DNA of 64,000 bases from Toxonevra muliebris (GCA_963691655.1 OY829329.1:80222613-80286612); one strand, 5' to 3'. Numbered from the stretch's first letter, positions 12,845-27,200 are shown. The notes: a model not told the origin generated them from the sequence alone. Made by a program: numbers and translations.

Positions 12845-13622
12845 CTTTACTATACAAAACTAAACAAGCAGCGTATAAAAATTATACTGGTCCCAATCTT
12901 TTTTAGGACCTCACAATGTCAAAGGGGAGCTATAGAGAGAAAAAAGACCAAAGGACTTTAACCCAAGTTGAGCAGCCCTATGTCTAAAAGTAAGTAAAAA
13001 CAACCGCATGGCTTCATTTGCTTACCCTTCGTCTCTACGAGCAATAATTTATAGAATGATATCTGTCAGTTTTCATAGTATGCAATAAATATTGAATACT
13101 ATATTTTTGATGTGGGCATTTTATATTATGCATTTCCTAATATGGTGTCAAAAAAAATAGTTCCTTAAAAAACTTGGCAATTTTACCTAATGATGACAAA
13201 AAAAAAAAGTTTTGGGTGATTTCAGGCACTCTCTACTCCAACAGAAAAGTGCAACGGAAACGAGCCTCATTACACTCATACGAAGCTAATAAGAAACCAA
13301 GTTATGCTATTGTTAGTGTTTAGCGAACGAGAGCATATAGGAATCGGCTACATACAATCAAGTAGAGTCGACTTCTAATAAGTTTCGAGAGAATCGGCAG
13401 AAAAAACTCTGTGTGTGGCATCACACACTGCGGAAATAATTATAAAATACATAAAAATGTTTCACTTCTTTAGTGTGCAGCGGCTACACGTTATAGTTTT
13501 ATTTTGCCACGACGAGTGTTGCTATGAAGTGAAAATACAGCTGGCAAACTAACAGAATGAAAGTTCATAGCATGCAATGAATAACAAGCTATCTCGTATG
13601 CTATAGATTGCATACTATTGGC

Positions 13623-13742
13623 CAATTCACAAACTGTCATATACTGTCATAGTCATAATGTCGTATAATTTTGTATAAAAAATTAGAGAAAACATGACAG
13701 ATGACAGTATACGACTCCGAATAAGACAGCTGGTGAATTGAC
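13623..13742. mobile_element. Short TIR MITE, copy 1
   Basis: CAATTCACAAACTGTCATAT at the left is matched in inverse by the right end (reverse complement CAATTCACCAGCTGTCTTAT). The interior shares ATCGTATAATTTTGTAT-like sequence and AAAATTAGAGAA with a second copy at 30169-30270. It has no coding content. Confidence 0.6.
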
Positions 13743-13769
13743 AATATGTATACTATAAATTAAAGATGG

Positions 13770-14160
13770 ACGCGTGACATGAATTTTAAGTGACAAGCGT
13801 GAAGACGCACGCACGTGACATAATTTCCATGTAAGCATGCGTGAACGTGATTTGATTTTCATAATTTCTACGTGAACATGCGTGACATAATTTCGACGTG
13901 AAAATGCATGAGTATAAGTTACTTTTGACCATGATCTCCTTTCGCTTCTGCTCTTAATTAGAATTATTCCATTTTTTTCTGGAAGTAAATGTTATACCAC
14001 TTTTTCTCTCAGACAGTCATATAGTATATGCATATTATTTATAGCAGCACTTTTTACTTTTAATTTACATAAATAAAAATATATGAATAAAAAGACTGCG
14101 TGCGTGAGCATTCGTGAAATTTTTTAGAAAAATTTCAACCTGCGTGAACATGCGTGAATT
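13770..14160. repeat. Degenerate tandem CGTGAACATGCGTGA repeats
   Basis: Variants of GTGAACATGCGTGAcat followed by AATTTC recur at irregular spacing, including near 13780-13920 and 14100-14160. The motif is itself near-palindromic (GCATGCGTG). It may be a decayed minisatellite or the body of a repeat-rich MITE. No frame crosses it. Confidence 0.55.
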
Positions 14161-17100
14161 TTGTTTTTGGGTAGTATTTTCAAAACTTTGAGCATGCGTA
14201 TTTATTTAAACTCTCAAATGGACGCCTGTCCAAGCCACTTCTTAACCGTTTCTCTTTACATTAAACAAAATTGCTTTTGCTGTATCTTTGGGTCACAAAG
14301 ACCGCAGAGCTTTTTCTATAAAATTTATATGCACGAAGGACAATTATCCCAAAAATTCTTAGAAATTGGTGACTGTAAACATTTTTGTTTTAATAATAAA
14401 AAAAAAAAATAAACTGACTATCATATTTTAAATCTTTAAATAAATGCATAAAGTATCAATAACAACATTTAAAGTTCCATAAAAATACTACCAGATGAAG
14501 TGGAGTGAATGGCACCCCAAAAGTACACTGTATTATTATTATTATTTATAAATAAAGTAGTACAGTGCGCTCGCGATAACGTGAACACTGCATGCTCTTT
14601 ATTTGGTTTGGTGGTTTATTCTTATAACCAGTGAGCGGAATAAAATGCGGAATAAAAATATGTAGTATTCATTGATTTTTGAAATATTTTTTTATTTCTT
14701 TCTTTTTCTTTCTTTTTCTTTCGTAGTCAAAAGTACGAAAATCTGAAATTCGAAATTTCAAAATCAATGGTAACTAAAGATAGAAAATTTTATTTTACCT
14801 CTTTCCGCTCCTTGCTTATAACCATCTTCTACTCACTATCGATTTGAAGTGAATGAAAATTATAAGAAAGTGTACAAGTACAAATCTTGTTAGGCAAAGA
14901 CAAAACAATCAAGTGATAACAAATTGCCACACCGCCATTCAGAACTGGTGTTAATCTGTGGTCTTGTTCTGTTCTCGGCTCGGGTATGGTTTCTTATCTA
15001 TCTTTCTTTCTTCCTTTCTTTCCTTCATAACTTGGGGCTTAGGTACAATAGATCTTATAGGTCGCAGTGTCTTACTTTCGGGTCGTTCCATCCTTCAAAT
15101 GAGCCGTTGCGTGCAAAAGTGGTGTAAGTCAAAATTCAGATTTTTTAAAATATATTGGTTTTGTAGAACTGCTGTGCAAAATAGGGCTTTTATAAAATTT
15201 ATTTTCCCGATATACAAGCAGCTTTATAGTACACATGTTCAACCAAGATATACACCTTTTATGTAGGAAACTAAATGAGGCCAAAATTCCAAATAATAAA
15301 AAAAACTGACTTACGCAACTTTTGCACCCAACGGCTTAAATAATAATAATACTCAAAAACGTGAACAAGAACAAGTTTAAAATCTCTATAATGTGAACAG
15401 TAATACCATTTTTGTCAGACGCTTTGCTTAAAAATCCCAGGCTCGTATAAGAAAATCCAGATTTATCACATGCCAAAAATCCCTCGAAAAATCCTTTTTA
15501 ACTTAAATTATGGTACCCACTTCATTTAGCAAAACGATGTTCCTATTTGCATTTTTCTTGTCCATTTTTATATAATGTAACAGTGAAAAACAATTCATTA
15601 AAAAATAAAAATATGCAGACAGACAAAGACACTCATTTTTGGAAACATTATTCGCTTCAAAAAATAATCAATTATATTCAGGAAGTTCGATTTGAGGGAT
15701 CAAGATTTTAAGATATGATTTTTTGGATCATTTTAAAAATATAAATCGTTCTTATCATATAATAACCTTGATATTTTATATTTTTGTTTGCTTTCTAAAT
15801 TTTCATGATTGTCCCCTCTAAGCGTAATTGTATATTATATACTAGTCATAAAAAATTATATTTTTGTTAATAGTGAATTATTTCAATTTATACCGCGTTT
15901 AGATGTGTAAAATCCCTTTCGCTCTTTTGTGGTTAAGAAATCCCGAATTATGAGCGAAATCTGACAACACTGACAATGGTGCGAAAGCGCAAATGATATT
16001 GACAATGAAATTATTATATTAGTTCTATACGCCTTTTAGATTAATAAATTACAAACTATTTTTTACCATGAATTAACTGCGTACTTACTAAAAATAATTG
16101 TTAAAACAATTACAAATTAAATGACTTTTTCAGTCCAACAATAAAAACACAAATTTTTAAAATTTCACCAACTCGTTAAGTGGTAGTGGCGCGTTTTTGC
16201 ATCACTTTGCCTATACCTAGGTATACCAGTACGAAAAAAAATTTTTTTTTTCATGTTTAATCATTCCTATATCTTCCCTTAAAAGGAAATTGAAATATTC
16301 TCAGTATTTAGATGCTTGTCAATTAATGGGTTAATCAGCTGATTGAAAAATATACCTCGTCTAGTGTTGATTCGATACCCACATAGTATCGATACTTTTA
16401 CTCATTACTTGTATAGAATAAAAGTATCGATGCTACTGAAAATATCGGAAAAAAGTATCGAATATGTACTTGTATCGAATACTCGTTTAAAGAGACAAAT
16501 TACACTTTTTTTAAGTGACTGTCGAGGAGAACAATCAGACCAGAACGGCCCATTGTTACTACATGGTTGAGCCCACAGTTTACACTACTCAACACGAGCA
16601 TTTCGCCTATACATCATAGTTTTGAGATATTTCCACTAGAAATACGTGAATCATATAGAAATGACGTTAACTTAATGATATTAGCAAATCGCTAAAAATT
16701 TTATAATAAAAGGAAAACTAATCAACTGATTAAAGTTTGTTAAAAATATTTTATTTTAATGAAAAGGTTTCAATAAACATTATGTTCTACACGCATGGCC
16801 GGCAATATTTTCTAAAACTTTAATACTGTACTGCAATATTTTCATACATTGGAATATTGCAATTGGGACTGAAATATTTTGGATATGGATATTGAATAAT
16901 TCTGAAGTACCATTTTGAAATATATTATTGATTGCTGTAAAATATTGTAAAACGATCTTCAATTTCAAATATTGTATTGCAATATTTCAGTTTTTAAATA
17001 AGTATTTTCCAAAAGTATCGAGTATCCGATACTGACTCTTTTTCCCAATACAAAGTAAAATACTTATGGAATAGCATCGAGTAAAAAAAGTACTTGAATC

Positions 17101-17701
17101 GAATGAAAAGTATCGAGTATTTATTTGCATTTACTTGTATCTAATCGAATCAGGTGAGAAGGTGATGCGAAAATTGTTTGGAACGCGGAAAGCATAATTT
17201 TGTATATGTGATTTGTAACTTTGAATATATTCCGACAGACATCAACAACAATTACCATAGAGAAAATTTTAGATAAGACTAATGCTATATTTTCAAAAGA
17301 AAAAAATATACTTAACGATGCACCCCTTGCGCTCTCTTTCCTCAGTTGGCAACGCTGTTTCCGCTCAGCTGTTCATCGATAAATAATAATTTTTTATGTT
17401 ACCACATACTCTAACATTATTTTTTATTTCCATTTAAGAAAAGTTTATAAACAATAGTATAGAAGTGAACATCAAATGAACTAGCTAATAGTGAGCGTGA
17501 CGATAAGAATTTAAAAATATCAAAATAATCAGTTCAGTTTTACGTCCAACTTTAACAATTTGAACGAGTTCGTGTGTGGTGTGGAAATAGGAAGCTTAGT
17601 CATACGCTTTAGTGGTCGGCCAGTCATACATTTACCAGTTCCTTTTTTTATAAACAAATCATATATATACTTATATATTTTAAGATATAATTAAGTGAAA
17701 A

Positions 17702-20700
17702 ATGTCATATAATGCGTTAAATATTGAAGGTAGCAATGATGTGCCGGAGCCTCTGCTGCATGCAAAGCACGCTAAATATTTTTTACGTTTTTTAAATTTA
17801 CTACCGGCGCGTTTGGCATCACACGATACGACAAGGTAAAATTAATAGGAATTTTAAATAAATTATAATAAATAAATGTAATATTATTGCAGAGGCACTA
17901 TTGTTTTCTTTGCTGTATGCGGTTTGGATATCCTAAATTCATTGCAATTGCTAACTCCACAAATGCGTCAGGATACTATTGACTGGATTTATGGTAGTTT
18001 GGTGGTGCCGCGCGATGATGAACCGCGGTGGAGTGGATTTCAGGTAAGCGATTCAGCTAGAATTGTGTGTTTGTTCTGTAATGTAAGCAATGAAAGATAG
18101 TGGTTTCGATAGACAGTTGTGTTTTTGTTTGTTGCTTATCTTTACGTGATTCGGTAGCTGTTTTATTTTATTTATTATTTTAGACAGATAAACGTAAAAT
18201 TAGCTACATTAGCAGTGCGTATTATACACATTCACTTTGTGTTTTGTGTACTATGCTTAATACTTCTAAACATATCTAGTTGTCATAACTGCGCTTAAGT
18301 TTTTTTTTTGCTTTTAGATTTTGTTAATGCGTCATTCTTCTAAATTGTTGCTTTGCATTTACTCATTTCTAAGATAATTTAGCCTGCCAATTAATTAGTA
18401 TTACTTGTAATATACAAGTTTTTTCAATTCTTATCAGAAATTTCTACTATTATGCTAACGTGTTTGTTATCTCATAGGAGAAAAGTGTCAACAACTGTTT
18501 TCGCTTATAGCTATTAAAATAATATCAATTTTCTTACCACTGTAGTAATTCAATTCGATTCGATTCTTGTTTCAGGGTTCACGATCTGTAATTATCAAAA
18601 GCAACGACGAGAAATTACTTGCCAATGCCAGACGCTATCAGTGGGGACACTTGGCAATGACATACACCAGCATTGGCGTGCTGGTAACGCTAGGTGATGA
18701 TTTGAGTCGGCTAGATCGTAAAAACATTGTTGATGGTAATTAAAAAACAAAGAACTATGCACTATTGTAAAAAATAATATGAGTACCTAAATACTTTATC
18801 AAAAAAGAAAAAAACCCCACAAATACTTACATATATCAAATTTTATTTTTAACTATGGAGTCGAGTTTAATGAATACCTCTGGAGAAAATAATAGGTATA
18901 TATCACCTGATACAAGAATATTTAGTTTAAAATCTTACCGTTTGGTGTATATTTTTAGTCAAAAAATATTTAATTAATGCACGAAAGGTAGGAACATTGA
19001 AACGTGTAGCTAAATTCTTAAAAATTAAAAAATCTATGGAACCTTTTATTCTCAAAAAATATATTGAAACATTCATTAATAAAAATTAAATTCAAGATTT
19101 TATACCAAAAAAAAAAATCCAAATCCCGGTACATTTAAACGAAATACTGGACTCTTTGTGGGAGATTTGCAAAAAAAAAGGTGCATATTTCTCCATCCTA
19201 CATATAAAATTTAGGCAATTAAGCAAGTTTACCGCCACATAAACTGAATTCAGTTTAAAATTTAAATGATGCGCAAAATTAATTGGTGAAAACACTCGCT
19301 TAAAATATACGGCAAAGTTGTACGACTTTAGACGATGAAACTTATTTGAAACTGGAAACCAAATACTTGGTTTCCAGTAAAGTTTATATTAAAGAGTGCG
19401 TGCGAAAATTGTTACCGCTGATGAAATTGCGCGTTTAGTTAGTACTATTTCGGAGCATCCTTCCACTATAGTAAGGTTGCTATGGAGAAATATAGCAATA
19501 ATATAGTGTCACTAATCGCTAAAAAGACAAGTTAATCAAACTTTCGTCAGCTCAGACCGTTTGAAACTTAATCGCATTATTAAAAGAAAATGGATAAAAA
19601 AAATAGAATTCAAAATGAAAAACAATTTAAAAATGAAAGGCAAGAAGCACTGTGGCACTGCTTTCAAACAATCTTCATCACTGACTAATCCAACTGTCAA
19701 CTTTGACATAAAATAGATAATACAGTCGTGAAGAATCGCTTGCGGTAGACTAATCGGGTTTGGGTAAAAAATCTGGTTTCAAAGTTCTGAATTCTAAAAC
19801 TTTGCATTACAAAATTCTTTATACGATTAGAAGAAAACCGTATATTGACAATGTAGATAAGCGCGCACTTTACAATGTACAGATTTTCTTCTAATTGTAT
19901 ACAACTTTTCTTATTTATCGTATTTATATTATTGTTTTCAAGCTTAAATGGTTCTGTAAAAGTTATTAGTATAATGAACAGTTAGCACCAATATTTATAA
20001 TTAGTTTGCCTTAATGCAATACCTTGCTGTAACTAAATTAAATAGATAAGAATTTCTAAATATTTACATAGGTTCGAATGAAAAAAGTTTTTCAAAATTA
20101 CTGCCGTTTACAATGAAGTTTAGTTTTTTTTTTAACTTTTAAGTTTAGTATGAAGTTTAACCAATTACACTATGCAACACTCAACATCGGACTGGTGATT
20201 TGACATGTAGTCTAGAATAATTTGGGGTCGCTGAGCTCGAATCTGAAAACCATTTTCTCCATCCATAAATTAATAATAAAAGTATTATAGTGTGTAAAGA
20301 AAAAGTACGAAATGTACTGATTTTTGTATTTTAAGAATTGTGCTTATACCTTTAACTCTTTCCGGTTGCTATCCTATGTTGCTAACCAAAATTATTGACC
20401 CCGGTAAGTTTACATTTTTCAATGCTATTTTTTATTAATCAGGCAAACGACAACTGAATTTAGCTTCAGTAAGCAAATCAAATATTCTATTTTAATTTGA
20501 ACGCGGGTATGCCACTAGAATGCTGGTGGTTAGCTTAGCTAACAATTATGACTGTATTGTCTAGTTTAGCTCAATTAATTTTTTTAAAGGCAAATCAAAC
20601 TGATTGGCAATACACTACATGCAAATTTCCTCTTTGCCTCCAAAGAGCCAAAACTTGCATTCAAGGTTTCCAAAACCTTAAAATTTATATTATACGTTCA

Positions 20701-22711
20701 TTTTGCGTCTAGTTTTTTTTTTTTATTATATTCTTTGAAAGAAGTGTATTGGTGTTTTGTGTTAATTTTGATCAATAAATTTTATCTAATTTTTTACATA
20801 TTACCGTCATGGTGGTTAACAACCATAATTCTTGAAAGGCACTATAAAGAAAATTTGTTTCCTGTTTTTTTTTATTTACATCCTCTATCCCCTAATAACG
20901 GTATCCGGAAACATAATATGGAAACTGATACGAAATCAAAATTTTAGTTTATTGCCGCATTTTTAAAAGTTTTTTTTGACAGTTAACTCAAAATTTTTGT
21001 ATGCAAAATGTGGATAAATGACTTGTGAGGTGCATTTATGTAAAGTTTAACATATAAGTATGCAAATGCGTTTTTTATAATAAACTTATCTGTTTACTTG
21101 GACACCCATACTATGTTTATGAATTAAATTTATACACGCCCTTAATAACAAAAATGTTCAAACTCTCGGTTTCAACCCCTAATAATATGTAAATAGTAAA
21201 AAAACTAAGAAATACAAAGTTTTGGGCCAAGCAAAAGAAATTTGAAGGCAGCTCAAAGCGACTGAAATCTTGAAAAATTACGATTTTTACCTTTTATTTT
21301 ATTCAAACCTGAATAAATTCTATCTAAAATGCGCAAAGTCATAAAAATCGGCCAACCGATAATAAAGTTATATGATAGTAAAAGGAATCATTTTCTTTAA
21401 AAACACTACTTTACAAATTTAAAAAAATGTCTGATCTATGTACAGTGATTTACAAAATTGTTCATAACGGAACAAATTTTGGGGACAGGTTGAATGGCCA
21501 ATAATGTTGACAAATCGAAAGTAACTATATTAATTAAGTTTGTACACATCCAAGAGAACAAAAGTGGAAACAAATTTTTTAAATCAGATAGTATCTTCAG
21601 GTTCCAAAAGGGCTGGAAAGGACCGATATTTTGACCATAAATAACGATTTTTTATAATTTGTTACTTTATGAGCCGTTTTTTAAGTCACTGTATTTTAAA
21701 GTAGGAATTTGAAAAATATATAGTGAAGGACAAAAGTCTACATACATCGCACCAGATTTTCAGTAAAATTTAAAAATGCAAAGGTAAAATTTGCTTTGCA
21801 GTTTTATAAACAATGACTTCTTATTCATAAAAATAATTTTACTTACCAATCATTTTCTGCATTTTTACTATTTTTTTGTTTACTTGCGCAAAAGGTGTCG
21901 CAGCAATGCAGCGTGATGATGGCAGTTTTAGCGCATGTTTCGATGGCGGAGAGAATGATATGCGTTTTGTATACTGCGCCGCATCAATTTGTAATATGCT
22001 TGACTATTGGGGTGATGTAGATAAAGATAAAATGTTTCAATACATTTTAAGAAGTATTGTAAGTAGGGTTTTACCTTTTGCCATGAAGTCTAAAAAGAAA
22101 ATATTAAAACATTGTTTCCTCTATATTTGCAGCGCTATGATAACGGTTTCAGTCAGCATTTGGAGGGTGAAGCACATGGTGGCACAACCTTTTGTGCTTT
22201 AGCAGCGTTGGAATTAAGTGGCCAACTGAATCGTTTGGACGGCAAAACGATAGAGGGCATAAAACGTTGGCTAATATTTAGACAGGTCGATGGCTTTCAA
22301 GGGCGTCCCAATAAGCCGGTTGATACTTGTTACTCCTTTTGGATTGGTGCCGCATTACGCATAGTCAATGCGTTCCAATTCACAAATTATGCTGAGAATC
22401 GAAAATATATTATGGAGACACAAGATAATATAGTTGGCGGTTTTGCCAAGTGGCCACAATCTTCAACCGATCCATTCCATACTTATTTTGGCCTGTGCGG
22501 TTTATCATTTATGCGTGAACTCGGTTTAGCTGATGTTATGCCCAGTTTAAATATATCAATGTCCGCGTATCAACGTTTGCTAAAGCTGCATGCCAAATGG
22601 CGTACAGATAATACAGAAGATATGTATGTGAATGCGTTGTCATCATCATCGAAAGTGAATGTTGATGACGACGCAGCTTCGATTACCTCACCGCTTATTA
22701 CAGCACAATGA
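17702..22711 (+). CDS. betaggt-I: Geranylgeranyltransferase I, beta subunit
   Basis: Catalytic beta subunit of protein geranylgeranyltransferase type I. With the alpha subunit shared with farnesyltransferase, it attaches geranylgeranyl to CaaX-end proteins such as Rho/Rac GTPases in the cytosol. Exons are 17702-17835, 17893-18043, 18576-18735, 21895-22058 and 22133-22711, all GT-AG, giving 395 residues, the usual length. It begins MSYNALNIEGSNDVPEPLL. The alpha-alpha barrel repeats include the QRDDGSF, EGEAHGGTTFCAL and GGFAKWP blocks. The zinc ligands are visible as D267 and C269 (VDTCYSFW) and H319 (DPFHTYFG), matching the D/C/H triad of human PGGT1B. Intron 3 (18736-21894) is 3.2 kb and repeat-rich; the others are small. 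It converges on jetlag. Confidence 0.95.
18736..21894. other. Long intron 3 of beta-GGT-I
   Basis: A 3.2-kb intron in a gene whose other introns are below 0.6 kb. It contains no coding chain. A block around 20545-20860 is repeated in diverged form at about 56750-57350 (shared GACTGTATTRTCTAGTTTAG and CATTTTGCGTCTAGTTTTTT stretches), so part of the extra length is a dispersed repeat. The rest is AT-rich with nothing recognisable. Confidence 0.6.
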
Positions 22712-23233
22712 TGGCGGTTTTATGAGACGACGAAAGAAAAGTGTTTTGTTATTGATTTTTTTTTTAATTCAATACTTAATTTTATTATTGAATAAGAAGT
22801 ATATAAGTATAAGAAACGCTTTTGCTTGTGTGTGTTTAGAGAGATATAATTGCGTTATCTCTATTTAAACTTAAAATTTAATGGTACAAGCACAAAATAA
22901 ACTATTTTGAAGTATGTGCAATATTTGCTAAAATTATCTTTTTCCTTCCTTTTTTTTTTGGAGAAAATAAAATACTTAATAATTTCTAAAAAAAAAATCA
23001 CACCTGCAAATACAAACAATTCGCTAAGGCAGGCAAATTGTAACTTTGATGTGGTCGATCGATGTGTAAACGTCCACGTAGAGGCGCAAGCGCTCGTTCT
23101 GTTATATGCGGACATCGATGCACCATCAGTGACTTTAGTTGCATGCATGTCGAAGCGAGTGCGCTGCAAAAAATCGAAACAAAGAGAGAAAATAGTTAAA
23201 CACTACGGTTTTTTAAGCACCGCAAAAAAAAAA

Positions 23234-24288
23234 TTAATAGATGAGAAAATCGCTTGGATAGAAATCATTTTGATTTAGATCCAATTGATTTTGTCTGTCG
23301 ATATAGATGCGTTTGCGCAGTGGTGCTAAAGAGCGCTCGGTCACACGATTACAGCGCTGTATGAGCAGCGATTGGAGGCGAGTGCAATGTGTAGAGATTG
23401 CACTGGAAGAAAAAGGAAAAAAAAGAAAAAACGAGAAAATGGAATTGCTTTCCATGCTAGTTTTTCAACTGCTACACTATTTTTTACGCCCTACCTTATT
23501 TGTGCTTAAACTTACTGTATGCCGTAATCCGATATTGCTGAACATCCCACCAAATTGATATGCTCCAATGAACGGCAATAATTCGCTATTTGAATGAGCA
23601 CTTGATCCGTAACGCTCGGTGTATTGGCCAGCGACAGCACTGACAGCTTATTTAATTTTCTAAAGAATATAATCAGACAACGTTCACCAATAGCGGTACA
23701 ATATGAAATATCAAATTCCTCTAAATTGCTATGATGCAATGTAAGCGCATCCACGGCGCCCGTCGTCAGCCACTGGCATTTTGATAGCTTCAGTACACGC
23801 AACTCCTTACATTCAATGATGATTGGTTGCAGCGCTAGTGGGGTTATATTTAAACATTCATTGAGATTGACAACACGTAGTCGCTGTGTGTTTTCAGCGA
23901 GTATTGGAAGCAGTAATTCATCGGTTAACCAATGACAACGTGCCAAGTGTAGCGTTTCCAAACGACGACAACAATTTGCCAGGACAGCGAAGGCTTTTCC
24001 GATATTGTGACTGTTGTTTCCAGCTAGATTGATTTCTTTACGTTTCTCTAGAGCTGCTTCCACAAAGCGTTTGGCAATGCGCGAGCAGCAACGTAAATTG
24101 AAGAGGTCCTTCAATGTGAGGAGTGTGGCAACTTTTGGTACTAAAACATCCGACCAGTTCACATCGAAGAGATCTAATTCTTGTTGTTCTGTTTCTGCAA
24201 ATCTGCGTTTGGTGAGGGAATTGGCGCTGGCTACTGACGCAGTTGCCATTGATGCCAAGTGATTTTCTTCCGTTTGTAATGTACTCAT
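23234..24288 (-). CDS. jet: F-box/LRR protein Jetlag (FBXL15 type)
   Basis: Two exons, 24288-23516 and 23402-23234, with a 113-bp GT-AG intron, give 313 residues (FBXL15/Jet proteins are about 300-320). The F-box occupies about residues 42-82 (NWSDVLVPKVATLLTLKDLF...). It is followed by cysteine-containing leucine-rich repeats to about 285, e.g. LETLHLARCHWLTDELLLPI and LRVVNLNECLNITPLALQPI. F-box/LRR proteins are substrate receptors of SCF ubiquitin ligases. Drosophila Jet promotes light-induced degradation of Timeless; that this copy does the same is inference. The assignment rests on F-box/LRR layout, length and its place next to beta-GGT-I. Another FBXL15-like paralogue is possible. The C-terminus ends DFYPSDFLIY. 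Confidence 0.8.
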
Positions 24289-27200
24289 TTTTTGGTGGTA
24301 TTTTTCTGCGATTACGTGAGTTTCGAGTTTTTCTTTGCAGCTTAAATCATTTTACAAATTTGGTTTTTGCGCAATTGTAAACTTTTATGGGTTCACTGTT
24401 TTATATTTCTTTTGTATACAAAAGACAGCTGATGCACAGGGTGATTCACATTTAAACTAAATTATATTAATGTGTGAAGTTACAATAACGAAAGCATTCA
24501 CACTATCATTTATAAACTTTCAACATACTATCCATATTTGCAATTAAAATAGTAAGAGGAGGTTAAATTAACCCATTTTTGATAGCTGATACAATTCGCA
24601 AGTTCGCAAAAGCATTGAGAATACTACTCTATTAATTTGCGAATAAAATCATTTGAATGGTTTGAATTTGAATACATTCGATTTAACCTTTCATATGAAT
24701 TCAGAATTCTTTCAATGCGCTTTTTATAATTACATGTAAAGATTTATATGTATCGTTATGAAAATCTTACTCAAAATATGATGAAAGTGGGAATCGACTA
24801 AAAAGAAGGTAAATAAGAATGACTTTTAACTTTTAAATGTCTGAGGACATCAATTTTAGTAAAACAGGATGAGATAAGAAATTCATAAAAACAAATTGTT
24901 TTCTAAAATGCTATTTAAAAAAGTGGTTGTATCTAAAATATGCATTGGGTACTCAACATATATTCGTATGAACAATATGGACCAAATGAGTCACAATTGT
25001 AAAGTCGCTGAATCCAAAACGGCAGCTAAATGTTCCTTGTACAACAGGTTTTCATTGGAGAAGGCCACTGTGACGGCTGGAAAAATTAGTGATTTTAGGG
25101 AATTTTTTTGATCTGTCAAATAAAGGAATATGGGAATCGTTTAAGTGCACTTCCAACAATATTTCCACAAGTTTTTATTAAAAAATATTCAATAATTTTG
25201 ATTATATGGGTGTTGCCGTGGAGCCTGAAAAAAATTTCCCCCTCCATGGTCGCGTCGATTTTTCAAGAACGGATTTTTGAAAAAAAAATTTAGTTTTCAA
25301 TAATCTATATGAGTATAATTCTCGTCGTACTTAGCGTACGCTTAACGATAGCCACTGCAAACCAAATGAACAAAACGAATAAAAAAAATTTGATCAAGTT
25401 ATCGATGCGACCAGTTCGAAAAAAGTTGTTTTGAGAAAAACGCGTTTAAAGTTTTCAGTCCATTAAGTTTTCAGTCTACTTACTATCACTAAAATGACTG
25501 TAACTCAGACAATTTTTGGAATTTTGACTTGAAATTTTGTACACATATTTTTGAATATATAAACTTTAATTTAAAATAAAAAAGTGGCTTTCCCCCTTAA
25601 GAAAATCTATCTAGAAATATTCTGTTTTCGACAACTTCCATTATACTTGTTCTGGTTTAGCTCTCTTACAAGTATTTGTTTGTTGGACAAATTTCTGCTA
25701 GAATAAAAATCTCAAAAATTTTAGGTAGTGGACTTGGGTGATTTTGATATGTATCGACTTTTATATACTTACAAAATTTTTTGTCCACGAGCTTTTTTTT
25801 CATTAATTTGATTTGAGTGGCGTGTTCGATCTCACATAATGCCAGGATAAAGAACACGACAAAGTTAGATTAACTGTCTCAATGGTCACGTTCAGAGAAC
25901 GCCTCTGCTACCTGTGTGTCTTTTGAACGCAAATTGATCAGTTTATGATCAACAAAAATTATGTTGAGCAGTCGTCATTTCATTGAGCGTATTATTTTTC
26001 TGATACTTCAGTTCGGCATGTTGCTGACCAGAGGTCGTTTTCTGAACGCAAGCATTTCAGATTACAATTAAAGCTCAACAGTAATTAAAATTTAACGGTG
26101 TTTAAACTGACTGCTCAACTAAGGTTTGTAGTCCGATGCACGTCTACACTGGCCGACGGCCCAAATAGCAACCATCTCGCGATGGTTATCCCTACGCACG
26201 GTTGCCACTTTGGTACAATTCTACCAAAACTGGTACATTTTTTTCCATTTTTCTGTGCTTGGTACATTGGTACATGTTTTTAAAATCTGGTACATTCTGT
26301 GGGCAAAGTTAGCTTTTATAATAATTAAGAATTGTAAATTTATTTTCAAAATATTTTTTGTTGAAAAAGGTAAAATTTAAATATACATAATATATAATGC
26401 TTTCAAAAGAATTGTGTGTCGGATGGTAAGTCTCATTATATCTAGTCGGCCTAAGACTATTTTTAAAATACAAAATATATTTTAATTAATGTGTTACTTT
26501 TTATCAAGGATGTAGTCTGGTGTTCCGCCTAATTTTTAAAGTTATTTCGGGAATTTTTTATTATAACAAAATAAAATACAATTATTTCATTTTTTTATAT
26601 GTTATTATTGACATCTTTAATTGCACAAAAAAATTTTTGGTGTTTATTTTACGATATTTTTTTAGCTTTTTTTTACTTCCAAAGTGGATACCTAAAAAAA
26701 AGTGTGGGGCTGGCCCGGGTTTAAACATTTTGATTAAAAACCAACAAAATCGCGTTGTTTTCTGTTGAGAATCGTTGTAAAAAATGATTAAAAATAAACA
26801 ATTCTACTACCTGCTAGAGCCATTGGCGTGTAAAATAATATATTAAAAGTTCAGCCCAATCAGTATTATAGAATTCTCTTTGACCCCTGGGCCGGTCAAA
26901 AAAAACCTTGTTTCGAGAAAAACGTTTTTAAAGTTTTAACGAGAGATAAAGTTTACTTTCAATATATTGTACTTTCGAAATACATTTAAAAAAAATACTC
27001 GATTTTTTTAACCTCGAACACTAGACTACATCCTTAATAAATAACATTTAATGTTACTTGTTATATTGGTACATTTTTTCACCATTTGGTAAATTTTTTG
27101 GTAAATATTGGTCCAAAATAAAATGAGTAAGTGGCAACCGTGTTCCTACGTTCACTGGCTTACTTTTTGATACTATTCTATTGTGAATAGTTGTAAGAAA

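Larger units (their letters stand above)
12314..17701. other. Intergenic repeats between mRpL24 and beta-GGT-I
   Basis: No conserved protein chain was found. It holds a TIR pair at 12477-12844, a small inverted-repeat element at 13623-13742, degenerate CGTGAACATGCGTGA repeats at 13770-14160, a CT-rich simple repeat around 14697-14722, SINE-body similarity near 14830-14925, and scattered AAAGTATCGA-type repeats at 16380-17150. The promoter of beta-GGT-I should lie at the right end; no core promoter motif there is clear enough to call. Confidence 0.55.

Noticed and set aside
22907..23278. 123-residue plus-strand frame next to jet
   Set aside because: Its right end is the shadow of the jet last exon, and the left part is low-complexity.
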